Positions 34,801 to 49,800 of a stretch of DNA of 64,000 nt are shown here, in pieces. The notes beneath the pieces are model-generated. The model saw only the letters and a list, made by a program, of their open reading frames with translations. It did not search any database and was not told where the DNA came from. Source of the stretch: Oryzias latipes (Eukaryota > Chordata > Actinopteri > Beloniformes > Adrianichthyidae); the NCBI RefSeq assembly GCF_002234675.1, contig NC_019875.2, forward strand, positions 26,130,299-26,194,298. The letters run 5' to 3'. The translations under genes were made by a program, and so were the position numbers. The stretch's first letter is position 1; each line of letters begins with the position of its first letter.

Positions 34801-37800
34801 AATACACCTTTATGAGAATGTCCAAGCACATTCAATATTCCCTACCTCCAGGTGATTTTCAATCATCACTCCGATTTAGCTGCAGCTTTCTTAACGGTAA
34901 TAGAGAGGACTAACACTTACGAGTTGACGCACAGAACAACAATGTTCTTCCACAGGTTTCTGGTCCCAACCATCTTCACGATGCACGTCTTCTTGGGTTT
35001 CTTTTGAATATCCTGCTGTAGCTCTAAGAACAAAAAGAGGAACTGTTTTACAATTTTTTTACCCTTTTTACTTCAAGGAATGTTTGTTGTTAGCTACTGT
35101 TTGTCTGAATGAGTTCTTTTCAGACCGACTTAGATCTGAAGGAAACAAAGATACAAACAGGAAGACTCGTATAAATTATGAAGTAATGATACCTGAAGCA
35201 AGCATAGTTTACATTTTTGTTGTTCCTTTCTAGTAATCTGCTTAAATAAGAGGTAAATGAGATATTTTCCACATAACAGCGTTACATTCTTGGCTGACAT
35301 TTCACTGTTTAGGAAGGGATTTATATTTCATGCCTACCCTGTATTATTTGGGCTTAAGTGCAATAAATTAGAGCTTCAAGATGGTTAAAATAAATATATT
35401 TACCATGCTAAATTATGAATATGAAGTCAAAAGGCAGTTTTGTTGCTTTGCAAGTTCAGAATAAAGTTCTTAGAATGATAAAAAAAAACTATTAACAAGA
35501 ATTTTCAAAATAAAATCTTTTGCTGACAAAAAATACATTAAAAATGCATTAACTAATAAAATTATTATTATTCATAAGATGGAAAAAGGAAGAACTGCTA
35601 CACTTCTATAAAACTGAAGATGCTGGATCATCCTTGAGTTTATTAGAGTGCATATTTTACAATAACTAACTTGTTCCAGGCATATTTTAGTCACACATTT
35701 TATCCAAATGAAACCCATACATAACATTTTTAACTACTATTTAGGTAATGATAAATTATTTAATTTTATATATGATTACTTCTGAGGAAAAAAGCTGAGA
35801 TTATTAATAGATGGACATTTGGTTTCTTCTCAGTATCATTAAGGTTCTTATTATTTTTGTATTTTCCTGGAGAACCGATTGGTTAAAAAACCTGCTTGTT
35901 AACAGGCATTGATATCTTTAGAACCAAATCTGAGATGGGTGTTTCTGCACAATCTGCCATGACGACACATGAAGCTAAAAACCGAACCACCTCTTTACTG
36001 AAAATCCAGAGTTACACTCAAAAGGACCTGGCTAAGCCACTAATCCTGCTTTGTAGTAAAGACCCTAATCAACATGTTCCCTAAGATTCACACAGAAGGC
36101 GGAGCGCAGCATTTGCTTGTTTCACGTCAGCCGCCTCATCTCTCTGCAGTCTGTGGAAATTCTGAAGTGAGACTAAATCAGATGTTGTTGCAATTTGAAA
36201 CACTCCAGCATAAGATTTTCTGTGTTTGCATTGTGTCAGGGAACAATTTGTTTTGTACATAATCTGGTTTTGGTGGAGTCGTCTTGATAAACCAACATCA
36301 TTTCTACCAAGAAGAAAAAATAAATAAATAAAACTGGCAACCTGTGGAAAATAATTCATTAACTAACGTCACTAAATACAAGTGATTTTGTATAAACTAA
36401 AATGTATTTCGAGTCCAAAAACTTGGAGAAAATAACCTAACTGTGAATGTTCGTAAATTCCAAATTAAAAGCCAACAACAGTCTTTGTGCTCTAAGAGTA
36501 AATCAAAAAATATGACTTCTTACAGCTAAAAAGCATTCAATGTATAGTTTACATAAAGGTTTCAATTCTTATGACTAGTTACTTGCTTCCTTGTAAAAAT
36601 GTAAAGGCAACACCTACCAAACTAAGTGTCCTCAAGCAAAAACATACATTACCTGCCCTCCTGGAGGTGAGGTGTATGTGAGGAAGACAGTGGATGTTTT
36701 GGATTCAAAATGCAGGTTGCTAGGGAAAACATGGCTCACCTTTTTTTTGTTTTTGTTTTTTTTGACGTGACGGGATTCCACACCCCAACACTTGCATGTG
36801 ACTAAACTGAAAACTTCAGGCTTTTCCGGTTTTGTCTGGCAAAGGTTTAAACTGTCAAGTAAGAGAAATCCCCTTGGATCTATGAAAACCCACTCAGTTC
36901 TCGATTCAGCTGGCCATCCCATACAGAATTAAAAACATAGAACGGTTTTTCAATATAAAAACAGGAAAGGAAAGATGAACTTGAATTTTTTTTATTTCAT
37001 TTTTTGTTGTGGTTCCCTTGAGGTCCCATTCCAACTATATTTTTATTTATTTTAAAATTGCCTTCAGTGGTCATTTAGTAATAGTTATGCCGTTTTTAGC
37101 CAAAACAAAAACAACTGTGATGTATTTTAGGACATAGTTTCTGCAAAGAAGCTGTAGTTTATTAAAATTCTCCTCTGAGTTGTGGACGGGACTGTTGGCG
37201 TGGAAGTAATCCTTCTCTAATATCCCATCATCCCTTAGTTTACACTCTCACCCGCTACCTTACAGCCCCTCACAACCCAAAGCTCACATTAGTGGCGTAT
37301 AAAAAACAGCGAGCAATATTGAAGCGATCCAGCCGTAGAGCTTTGTGCACTATACCAGCTCAGACAAGCAAAATGAAGGCGTATATGAATCTTTTTGTCT
37401 GCAAGTGGAGCGGAGCAAGGAGACTTTATTTTTCTGGAATTATGGAAAGAAAATTAAGCTTAAAATTATATTTCTGAGTATTCAAATCATTGTGAATGAG
37501 GAGCAGATGAAAAAATGGTTGAAAAAGAGCTTATGTGTCAGAAAATATGCTGGGTGGGCCACAAGCTCCCTGCTAAGAGCTCTCAGCAACGGGGAGGGGT
37601 TGCTCCACGTATATGGTCCTGCCCACAATTCAGAGGCAAACTTCTAATGAACTACCGCCGCTCTACAGAAACTATGTCCTAGAAAATGACTCAGTTTGAT
37701 GTTTTTTATTTAGGCTAAAAACAGCATAGTCATAATTAAAGGACCACTGAGAACACTTTTAAAATAGATCAATGGATGATCATGGAGGGCGGCTCCGCTG

Positions 37801-40800
37801 CCGAACACTGGCGCCAACTTCCCACCAGAGTGCCCAAGGACACTTCAACACATGGGCGTGCAAGGCGGGAATCGAACCTGCAATCTTATGATCATGGGTC
37901 GACCGCCCTACCGCTGCACCACGGCCGCCCTTGATAGGCAGAGTCTGCAGGGGTTCTGACACATCTCCTGAGTTTGAGCAGTTCACCTGCAGTCAGTATC
38001 CTCGATCTGCTCTCAGCCCACTATGGCAGCAGCTCATCCAGGCGACAGTTAAATTAACAGGCACTTGTGAGTGTTGTGATGTAATGTCCCACACCACGTT
38101 CACATCACGTTACCATGGCAACAAGACAGAAAATCGACTTGGCTTTTTTCATCTGTGCGACTTAGGGAAAACCCAGCCGGAGAACTGAATACTTCTTTTT
38201 AAAGGGAAGGCAGCACAATTATCATTGTAAAAATTTTCCGTCATTTTTTTTGTCCTTTACCTGTGAAAATGTCACCGCTATCAAGAGTTAAGTCCACTCT
38301 GTTTTTCTGCAGGATGTCTTCTATGATTCGTTTGGAGCGGTGGTACTGCTGAGTGGCAAGCAGCCAGCGCAGTGACTCAGGGAAGATCCTGGAAAAAAGA
38401 TGGGGGATATCCCCGTTAATATGACAAGAAAAATGAATCAGGATGAAAAGAACCTCGAGCTCTTCTGTTGAAAGAATGATTGAATCACACTCAGTAGGGT
38501 TGACCGTGCTGCAGTAAATATCCCTTTCTCAACCAGTATGCCGTTTAAATTCCCCCTTTCTAGAAATGCAGAGAGGAAAGCTGCAAATGAAGGGTTATAG
38601 GATGGAATAATAGATGGCCTCCTGGGGAGAAATGAGGGAAAGTGAAGTGCTGCACACAAACTACATGCTGGTGGTTCTGGCTCAGATAGTGTTACTGCTG
38701 TGTCTGTTTTCATCCGATATCCTCCATTACCTGCTGTTTGCATTACCCCAGGAGTGTTAAACAAAAGATTGTGAGGAGTTTTGTATCTGCTCGATGACAG
38801 GTTTCAGATCTAAATGATACATTTTGAGTAAAACCTGCCTTGCTTAAAAAAAAACATTGCATGCTTTGGCATTACAAATTTGACTTGTCTTTCCAATTTT
38901 GAGAAAAAATTATTTGTTTTGAGAATGTCTTCTCCTGTTATCCATAAATGCCTTTTTTGTACAATTTTTCTGTACAAAAGAAACATGAAGGTGACTTGGG
39001 AGAGAGTAAAACTTGATCTTAAAAACTATACGTTTTCATAACTGCAGAGTTGGTGTCTAAATCAAACACAGCCAATACGGACACAAATTCAATTAATTTC
39101 GCAATCATTTATTTTGTTTAAAGTCTATTAGTAAAACCAGTTTTGTTTGGTTAAAAATAGCTACTTTTGCACAACAATTGAAACTGAAGCACAGTAGTAT
39201 ATTCATAGATAAACTGTTAGTCCTACTGCACAAACCAGTAAAAACTGTTTTACTTTTGCTTGAAAAAAATAGAAGAATTTACATTAATGGAAAATCAATT
39301 TATTGCTAAAGCATTTGCATATTTTATCGGCATTAAATGGACAGAAATAAGGTTGACTTTACCGTGTGAAATCTTAAAATAATGTTTTGTTTTTAATAAG
39401 CAAATTCCTGACATTTAGGAAATGTATGCAACTTTCAGCTCCAACCTCACAATCAGATTGAAACTTTGATTTTATGGAAAAGTCAGAATGAAATGAAGCC
39501 TCACTTAAACGAGAGTAAAGAAGATGAGACGGTCAGGAAAGTTTAACACCAGCACTGAACTTTGTTCAGTCTTGTGCAAAACCCACCACTGAAGTGACAT
39601 TTTCACTGGGTGACTGGCTTAAATGAACTGAAGTGAGCAGCTATGGATCACGATTATTTGATCAATAATCAACAGTGGTGGTTCAGTGAGTCACACTAAC
39701 ATGTGGTTGGGTAAATACGCTCTATGTTGTCAATAGCAATAGAAAGAAAAACTGAAGAGTCATCCAACTATTGCACATGGATGAAACAGGATGTTGCTGA
39801 GTCTGTGTCTTTCATTTCAAAAATTTCCACTTCTGCATCTTTTTACAAGTCATTAAAAAACCAACATAAATTATATATTTAGTAAAGCAGTTAGAGACTA
39901 AAGCTCTGAAGCAGCGATGGGTCTGTCGGTTAAAAGATTCAACTGTTGTGGGTTGTGGTTTACCTCAAAAACAAGTCTGACAGCAAAAAAAGGAACTTAT
40001 TCAATAGTCTCTGGGTATTCAAGCTGTGTTATTTGTTCAGCCTTATAAACAATACATATGAGGCCTTATAAGCAATACATATGACACAGTGCTTCTAATC
40101 AAGAATGCTTTTATTTTGAAACTTTAGTTGTGTGTTAGCTTAAAAGATGAAAGCCAAACAAAATGGGGAAGTAAAACTGTTTTTTTGGCTTTGAATGCAA
40201 CATATTCTTCCTCCTGGGGTTCCAAATTATTTTGTGACTTTTTATTTCTGACTTAGTTTCAGTTCAATAAATATTGAAGTGACAACTCAGCAAAATCCAA
40301 AGAAAAAAGAAGGTCAGCTGGTCAGCAGCTAGAATGAGAACATCCTGCTTTTAGATAGTGATGATTCAGGGTGGATAAATTACCACGATCACTCAAACGT
40401 CATAAACAGAACTAAAGATTTTAATTTAGAAAACTTGAAGCAAGAAAAAGCCAGCATAATTTTCTGCACGCTTGACTTTTATACACTGACTAAAGAAAGG
40501 CACTGGGGACGTTCTCCGCGTCTGAGAATTTTTTCCCTAACATTTGTGAAGCAACAGAAAGAATGTTAAATTACAGGTACAATCGACTGCAGAGATGCTG
40601 GATGAGCTACCGTTGTGCTATCCTATGGGGTCCAGATGACCCGACCCTTACATTGACATGTTATCCCTACCATGACAAAGTTGGATAAAGGTGAAGAGGA
40701 TTTCATGTCATCCATGGACACCAGTGAAGATTACATAACATTGAAGAAAAAAGGTTCAGCACACTGTCTTGTGGGGTCTAGATGACCCCACTCCCAATTT

Positions 40801-43800
40801 TAAAGTGCTTAGGATAGCACAAGGGTTACCAAAGACACAACAGTCCAAGCAGATGAAAGCTAAATAAACAAAAATCAGGTCAATCAAAATGCTGAAACAT
40901 GCAAGTCTACATTAGAGTTCTGTTGTTACATAAGCAGATTATTATTTTTGGGGGATTTAGCTTTACATAATTGTGCTTTTTTTTTTAATGACACTTTTCA
41001 AAGACAGTCTGTCAGACCACACGGGTCTTTTCTTACCAAATGTAGGACATCATTAGCAGCAGGGGACAGACGATGACAGCTTGAAGTACCTGCCAGTCTC
41101 GACAGAGGTACACCACAAAGGGCATGAGAAGTTGGCCACCCAACACCACAAAACTGGCGATCATGGTCATGGAAAATCGCCATTTTGGCGTGCACAGCTC
41201 AATCCCTGTAAGAAAAAGGACATCATCAATAAAATCCTACTTATGACCCGATTGTACATCCTTTTTAAACCTTGTTAAATTATCTTATTTTTATAAATTA
41301 GAACAAAAAATGTATTTCAAATGGTTTACATTCTTCGTGGCAAATTTCAATAAGATTATAAACTTTGGCAACACCTGGCATGGTTTAGTCCATGTAAAAA
41401 AAGGAACATGTTGAAATTTCCAACCTCTGTTTTGTTCATACAAGCACTCCAGATTAAGGGATGTATTGGGAATTCGCTTGGCACAAAGAGAGCCGAAGCT
41501 GATAAATCCATCACAAAAGAACACACCTGAAGCTAAAGCAGACAGGTCAGCACAAGGACTCTGACAAGATTCTAGTCTCAACAAGAGAGAGGAACCAACA
41601 CTGTGCTCTTTTACCTCTGCCATTAAAAGTCACATTTAGAGGGGAGGCACATCATTGTTTTAGATGTTTGGTGTGATCATTGTCATTTTATATGCACATA
41701 TATACAATAATCCAACAAACCACTGCATACTCAGTTGTGCTTTTTCGAGACAGAGGACGAATGAAAAACAGTAAGCAGCTGTGAGGCTGATCTAGCTAAA
41801 AAGAAGCTCCTTGTTCTCCTTTCTTTGCTTTCAGAATGGCAGCGATTCATTCAGCCGTCATTAGCATGCACGCCACACTAGCAGAGAGCAACCCCAGACA
41901 GCCCAGCCCTTCAGTAACTGCAGCACAGAGGACAAGTTTGCATCAAACAGCAACAAAAAATAAAAATAAAAAACACTTCCACAATGTCATTTTTTAATAC
42001 AAATCTTTTGCTATTGTAAATAAATCACATTTTCTATTTCGTTCTTCTTTCTATTCAGTCCAACAGGTCTCCCCCGCTGCACAGGAACTCTGCAGATGGC
42101 CTTTCAGGATGATGAGGCCAGCATAATACAGTGGGTGTTGTCAACCCCACTTCATTCCAGTGGAATCTCAATTAGGATTTCCACCCCCCCCCCCAACCTC
42201 TCAACCCCCCACAACTGTGAACATGAATAATGCTTTGTGTACACACTATTGCAGCTGGAATGACAAAGCCAATGAGCGGAGAGCAGGGCGATGGGTGCAA
42301 AACCCGCTGAGTTTGAACCAACTAACCTCGAAGGCCGCTGCTCTGGGAAGCGATGGGAGAGAAAGTCTGTTGGGAATCCACGTGGGATTAAAAGGGATAC
42401 AAGGGCTCTCCTTTGTTAAAAAAAAAAAAAGTTCATGTTCTGGTACAAATGCAATGACCTATAAAAACGTACTGATTAAGTGCAGAACATGACACTAGTG
42501 GTAGACAAGAGAAGTGGTAGAAGAGAAGAAACCTAAAAAAAACAATGATTTCCATCTACTATGAATCATGAAATCAAGCAACACCCGAGGAGTTTACATT
42601 ATTTGCAGAGCGCCTGTACAGGCAGAACAATTCAACTTGACTGAACTAATGAATGAGGAGCAGAGGCAGTGAAAAAGAAGCCTGAGCTACTTACTCCTGG
42701 TGACCCTAATCCTCCCATCCTCCCACAACCCTCCCATTGTATCAGCAATCCCCAAATGCTCTGTCGCAGCCTCTGTTATGTTGACATAAATCTGCCAGGG
42801 ACTAATCTGCTCCAACTAATTACCATTTCTAGGGAGACTCTGAATATAGCAAAAGTAGGAAATGTCAGCCGGAAAAATGAAAAAATAAAAAACGGATTTT
42901 GAAGAAATAGTGGGCCTAAATGTGACATCATCAACAATCAGGATAATAACGAATTAGTTAGGATGATAATCTTCAAAGAAGCTTTATTTCTTTTGCTGAC
43001 TTAGCCAAAACAGATATTAGACACGCTCTCCAGTGCAGCACTTCAGGCTGGCGTGAAACACTCAGTGGGTTGACTTATCACCCAAGGCAGACGGTGCAGC
43101 CACTCCTTAGGCTAATATTAGGACCTGTTGGTCACATGACATCCGTGTGTTCCCAAGCCATAATATGTACGACTAATAAGCTGCACTTAAACTGATAAGA
43201 AACATGATTTGAGTAAGGAGGGGTTGGTAAGTTTAGGTACTACTTAGAATAATTCATATTTAATGACATAAAATATAAAAATATAAAAATTATTTGTTTT
43301 ACAATTAGGACTTTTGGAAACACTGTTGGTGAAAATCTATCATTCTAAACTACGTCTGTGTCACATCCAAATAGAAAATTTCATTTCATGTCTTTTTATT
43401 AAATATTTATAAAATGTTTTACAGTTTTGATGGCATTTTTTTTTAAATATCTTTAATTTTGACCCAGGAGTTCCTTTCAATCAAAACAATGATGCAACTA
43501 GGTTTTTTTCTATCCTGCCATACTTTAAATTTCACAACTTGTTTTTTTCTTTTTTGCATGATTGAAAACAAAGTGGAGTTTTGTGATTTTGCAAACCTCT
43601 AAAGCAGGATGAGGGAAAGTATTTTGTTTTGGTTAAAGGCTAAATAAAATGTGACACAGAGACCCAGCTTTACTTTCTTTTGCTTGGAACATAATTTTGA
43701 AAAAAGAAGCTAAATAAATGTAAAGTACAAATACGTTAAAAGAAAGGGACATGTATGTATGTAAGTATGTATGTATGTATGTAAAAAACTAAATATTTTA

Positions 43801-46800
43801 ATAGCAACATTTAGAAATGTATTACCCTCAGAAAGACAGAGCTAATTAGAAACATTTCTTATCCATTAAAATAATTATAGAATGAGGAAAAAGAAAAGTA
43901 AACAATGTTTTTCACATGATCTGCTCCTATTTTGTGTGCTTGAACACTGACATGGCCCATTTCAGCTTGAGACTCCATGTAGTGGTCTTCTAGAAGAGTG
44001 TCTGCCTAGAAACTAGAAGGTTGTGAGTTCAAATCTCAAAGTTGAGTCATACTAGAAAATAAAAAAGGGACCCAAAACCTCCCTGCTTGGCATTCAGCAT
44101 TAAGGGGTTGGATTGGTTGAGCACAGCTCACTGCCACCATTAGATGGGAGAACAAATTTCCCACCCCCCAGGGGAGTGGGTGTGTGAAATTTAAAAATAT
44201 AAATATTTACCATGAAGGCAAATAATAATGTGGTTTTCACAATACCATGAAACACGTTTTACCATTTTTCCAATACTGAAAATTAAAGTCCCACATTGAT
44301 ATTCAACGACTAGTACAGGTGCCAGTGGCAGCACTTCCAACACATTGTTAAAGTTCTACACCTCAAAGCAGAAATGCTTTCAGGCATGCAGAAAGCAGCT
44401 GATTACGTTTTTGCAGCGCTTCCTCTGAACAGCAGACCAGTGCTGCACCGTCAGCGAATAGCCTTTCCTCTGGTTAGGGTTCACTGAATCATAGTCTGTG
44501 TCTGGCTATCCCACTGACTGAAGAGCTGGAGGTCACTGTGAGGAGCAAAGACTGTGCCAAAGAAGAAATCATACACTTTATCACGGGTTGCTTCCTGCCA
44601 CAAACATTTAGAAATGCTCTAAATGTAGAAATGCAGGGCACAATGCTCTTAAAATGTCCTTCAACATGCAGGATAATCAGTTAAGAGGCCCTGGAAGTTG
44701 GCCAAAGCACTAAAGGAGCATGATAACATGCTGAAAGGATGAATGGTCTTTGTCAATTTAAGACATGATACATTTGCCTCGCTTGTTAAATTGCATTTGT
44801 TTTCAGATTAGAAGTCTCTACAGTTGATGTACAATTGCTGCAGCGTATACTCCAGAGAGGGCTCTGCATGGATGATGTTTTCCTCTCTTATATTGTATAG
44901 TGGAGCTGTTCTAGCAAAAAAGAAAGTCTAAGGGTATTCCACACTTTTGCAAGTGCCAAAAAGAGGTTATTCACCTAAAATAGAGCCACACTTATTGATT
45001 AGTGTCTCATGTAGAAGACACCAGAATAGCAAACAGCTGCAAGTACCTACAGACGTTTTCCTCCCAACAAGCTTTATTCTGTTTGCATTAGACTATATGT
45101 ACATCAGAACTATCCCTCCACTCACACCCAGTTTCTGTTAGTCTCTCGGGAAGTTTCCATCTGTACGCTGCGGCTGAGAGGCAACTGGGCTTTGAATAAG
45201 CTTTACTCAACACAATCTAAAAAAGATGAAACAACAGTTTTTTTGGGTTTTTTCTGTCACTTTCATCAGGAGAAAAGTGCAAGTGGCACATCTGTGAGAA
45301 CATAGGGGGGGTATATGAACAATAACGACAAAAAAAAGGTCAAGCATTTCGGTTTTAAATAAGGAACTTACAAAAGTAAAATAATACATATGTGACAATG
45401 GGGAAGTTTGCTAAACCACAAATGTAAACTCTGCTAAAATCTTAACTATAATCTGCTAATCTAAATATAAATAAAATCATATTTGAACTTTTTTTTTTCA
45501 AAGAAAGCTGGAGCAGATTATAGAAGAAAATCAAGATGGGTGCTCCAATAAGTATAACTTTGCACACTTTTTTAGAAAATGGAACACCAATGCATTTATC
45601 ATGCAACGAAATGATGCATTTCACATTAAAGTATGTTTCTTGTAAGGAAGATTCTATTGTTTTATTCTTCCACTTTTTCTGTGTTCCATGGTGACGTCAG
45701 TTATTCTTTTAATAAAACATTAGTAAACAAGTGCTGCACGGAATCTCATACATGTAACTGGATCTGCACTAGAATGTAACCAGCTGTGTAAACAATGATG
45801 AGCAAACGCAGCAGGAGTACAAAAGGAGTAACACTACATAAAATCCTAATCAACTCAATAGATGTCAGCAACCAATTAATTTACAAACATAAACTTATCA
45901 CACTTTGTTTGCCCAACGTTTTTTTTAAATATTTTTTTCCGATTTTGCCTAAAAACGGCCTAATCATAATTAAATGACCAGTGGGAACACTTTGAAAATA
46001 AATCAAAAGATGATTGGAGTGGAGTTGTAAGGTTTCTTTTGCGCATTACATATTTGCTTGTACCTTTTGTGATGTAAACGAACCGCTTCAAATAATTTTA
46101 AAGTTGGTGACATATTTCCTTTAACGATTAAATCAAGTTTTCTATCAAATTGTATTGATGTAAAAAAAAAAAACTTTTTAATTTACCAACCAACAGTAGA
46201 ATAATTGTTTAGGTTTAAGTGAAACTTTCATAGTTTTTCAGTCCCCATTGTCAGGTCCCACCCCCAGTTTGAAAAAATCAAAACCACTCCAGCAAACATT
46301 TGTGAAGCGGTTAGGTCTTTACAGCGTTTGGTTGCGTGTGATAACTTTTGTACCCTGAAGCATCACACACACAGACACCCGTCTGGAAAACACCGGTAGT
46401 TTGTCAGTCATCGTGCTGCTCCTCCCGCCTCGACATTCTTTTGCTTATCAGTAGTCTGCTTTGTTCTACTTTTTAAACAGTTTCTGTCAAACACATCAGT
46501 GAAACTCATTGAGAGTCAATTGATGAGTAATGTTAGGGTTTTTAAGCCAGTATAATGTGGGTGAAAGATTTTTAAAAAGGCAACATTCTATTTAACTGAG
46601 TTGTTTTCTACGATTCCAGAGGCTATGGACCACGTCCACAAAGCACAATCACTGTGTCTCCAGCTGATCACAAATTTCACACCCAAACACCTCGTGCAGT
46701 CAGCTAGCATGACTCAGCTGCCTGATGTGCAGCGTGTGTGTTTATTTTCTCTGTGCCCGTTTTCAGGGAGATTACTTTGCATGAGGCACAGGGATGCTCT

Positions 46801-49800
46801 GGTGCTTATGGGGCAAAAAAAAAAAAAAAAAAGAGCTCAGAGGGCTTCACAGAGCTTCTCTTTAACAGAAGTGATGCACCGCGATGCTGAAAGGTTTACC
46901 TCACAATAATGGTGCTGCTCTGTATAAATAGCAGCTGTGATCACATGACTTTATATAGCCATTAGCTGCTATAGTGTGGAGGTAATCAACCGCATTTCAG
47001 TAAATATACAGAAGAGCTTTAGATTGGTTACATATAGTTTGGTGCGCAGGTAATAGACATCTATAAAATCTGAATCAGTTTACAATCCAAAAATGTCTTT
47101 ACGCGAACACATTTACACCACGCCTATGAAGGAAACTTGTTCAAGACTTCATAATTCATTAGATTTCCAATATGATGCCTTTTAAAAAAAAAAAAAAAGT
47201 CAAAAAATGTGAAGAGTAAAGAAGGTATCACCCTACAGGTATAGTGATCAAGTACAGATCAAGTGTAATTTGATGTGTCCCACTGATCTCTTGAAATGCT
47301 GGTTCACTATGACGTCCAGTCATGAAGACCCTCTCCTATACAAAAACGTGTTTTTGGTGTTTTTGACATGTTCTTGTGGAGGAGTTATATCAAGAAAAAA
47401 AATGGTATAATCATTTTTAAAACAGATCAATGATAATCGGAGTGGGTCTATAAAGGAGCATGAGTTGAGGATCATCTGATAGGTGATCTATGGTTCCGAT
47501 CAGTTCAAACACTGTTGAGATGTGGCTTTCTTTAATAAATAGGGGGGATCATAGCGACAAAAGACAGTCATGTGGTCCACTGCGTCATGTGGTCCCAGTG
47601 TCAAGGCTTCAATGATATTTTAAGTTAGCAGCTCTTTCCAGCAGGGTGATTTTAAAGCTTGGAGCCGCTCTGCTGCAGTTTTGTCAATAGACAGAAACTA
47701 AAGGGCAAATATCATGTGATGGGGGCCACACCAGGCTAGAAATGAGGGTGAAGGTTCGACAATCCTTCAAGGTGTGCACCATGCATGAAAAACCTCATAT
47801 CAAGTGCAATGTGACTCTGTTGTGGAAAGGAAAACAGCTTATTGTCATGTTTTAACTTGGTTTTGGACTGTTTTTCCCATTTTGTTTTTGTTCAGGTAGA
47901 AGACTAGACCTGGTAACTAAGAAAGTACGGCTCTGTTACTCAGCTGATTCCTCGTCGTAAGCTGCAGAACTCTTTTCAAGTATTTCAATCATTTAAAAAA
48001 ATAGGCAAAACTTCCAGCTATCTAAAGCCATTTACAACACCTGTTACAAAAACTTTTAAAATGTTTATAAAAAATGAAAGAAAAATGAATCTATAGATAA
48101 CTTTTTTATTTCATTGTTTTGTTTTTGTAATTTTACAACTTCTGTTTTCAAATTGAAAGAATACAACCTCAAGTAACCAGAAAATGCATATTATATATAT
48201 TTTTCGGTTGTTTGTAGTCAAATGTTAATCAAACAATGAGTAACCTCCTTAAAAAAAATTTGCATTACAAACACAAGAAACCAGATACAAAGAGACCGAA
48301 AAAGATTTAAGTTCCAAATAGCGCGAGATGGCTTTGCATAATAAAATGCTCTATATTATTATTGCTAAACCAAAATAAAAAAAAAGTTTTCTAACTGAAC
48401 CAAGTAGTTTTTTGCTTTCATAAGTACAGACAGACATAGAACCAAATTGATGATTTTGCTTAATTTTTTAATTTAAAGGCCAAGTTAAAATAAATCTGAA
48501 TTTGCCTGATCAGACTTGAACATCAACTTTAACTAAATAATAACTACCGGTAAATATTTCTCGATGATGAATTTAAATGTCAGATAATCCTTTCAAATGT
48601 TTAGCTTTGAATTTGAAACTTTAGATACAATAGTCCCTTTTGTCAATTGAGTAAGACAAATAAGACAAGTTCTTAATCATATTATCCCAGTACAAAAAAT
48701 ACAACAAGTAAAAACACAAGTAATCCAGGCCTAAAGACCCCTATTAAAAGAATAATTGTCTTCTTTTCTGTCTTTCAAGAAAAATTATCTTGATAAGAAA
48801 GTTTTTCAATTGCAAAACAAAAACATGCCTTAGTGACTTTAATAACAATTATTGTTAAGACCGTTTTTCTTACCCCTTCTGCAATTTTTTTAAACTTATT
48901 TAAAGAAGATATGCATATGGGTTAAGAATTTTTGACTTATTTCTAAAAAAGCTTTCTTTTACGGTGAATAAAGAGCAAAAATGTCTTCTGCAGCCCGTTC
49001 ACATCTCATGTTCTGACAGCCAGAGCTGCTGATTTTTTCAATCATACAAAGAAGCCTAGGAGAATGTATGTCAAGTTATATTTCTATGACCAACCCCCCC
49101 TCACCCCAAAAAAAAAACAACACAGGGGGTCCCTCGTTTTGTCATCATTTCAGCCTCTCTGGCCCCCACCCCCTCCGCTGCACTTCTCCAGCCATCCTCT
49201 GCAGTGGATACTCACTGTGGCCAGAGAGGCTTTTAAGGATCAATTGCAAAGAGCAGAATGTTCATCGCCTGTGACGGCATTTATAGGGGTGCTATCAACA
49301 AGTCGCCCCCACGCACACACACAAACACGCATGTTTCAAGGTGAACAGTGCCGTAGAACCGATCGTTCAATCTTTTCCTGTTGAGATGGAAGGTCATACA
49401 AATGGAGTTGATGACTTGAAAGAAAATATTCTCATCACCGAAGCTTCATCTCGCAGTAATGAGTGCCACTAGGGTTGAAAAAATGTTACTGCTCCATCCC
49501 CAGCGCGCCCCCCACCCAGCCTTTGTAAGACTAATGATAAGCTGTGCTGTGACAAAACTAAAATCTCACAGACGTGCTGTGTTTGGGGGGGGGCAAAAAA
49601 GATCATTTTAAAGGTGATTTTATGGCAGCAGGCAGTTTTGGGAATAAATCTCTGGGAATATATGACAAAACAAGTATTCATCTGAAAAAAAAATCAGTTA
49701 TTCTATTCGAAGTTCAGTCTAAAACCAACAAACTCTGAATTTAAAAAAAAAAACTTCTCAAACAGGAGTTTTTCACATTTTAAAAAAGGCTTTCAAATCC

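Noticed and set aside
37786..37930. Functional tRNA gene
   Set aside because: A and B boxes are good, but the expected acceptor-stem pairing is missing and a fish SINE body follows the B box, so it is a SINE.
41291..41623. 110-codon minus-strand frame close to SLC22A23 exon 4
   Set aside because: It has no similarity to the transporter, and exon 4 already joins exons 3 and 5 in the correct phase without it.
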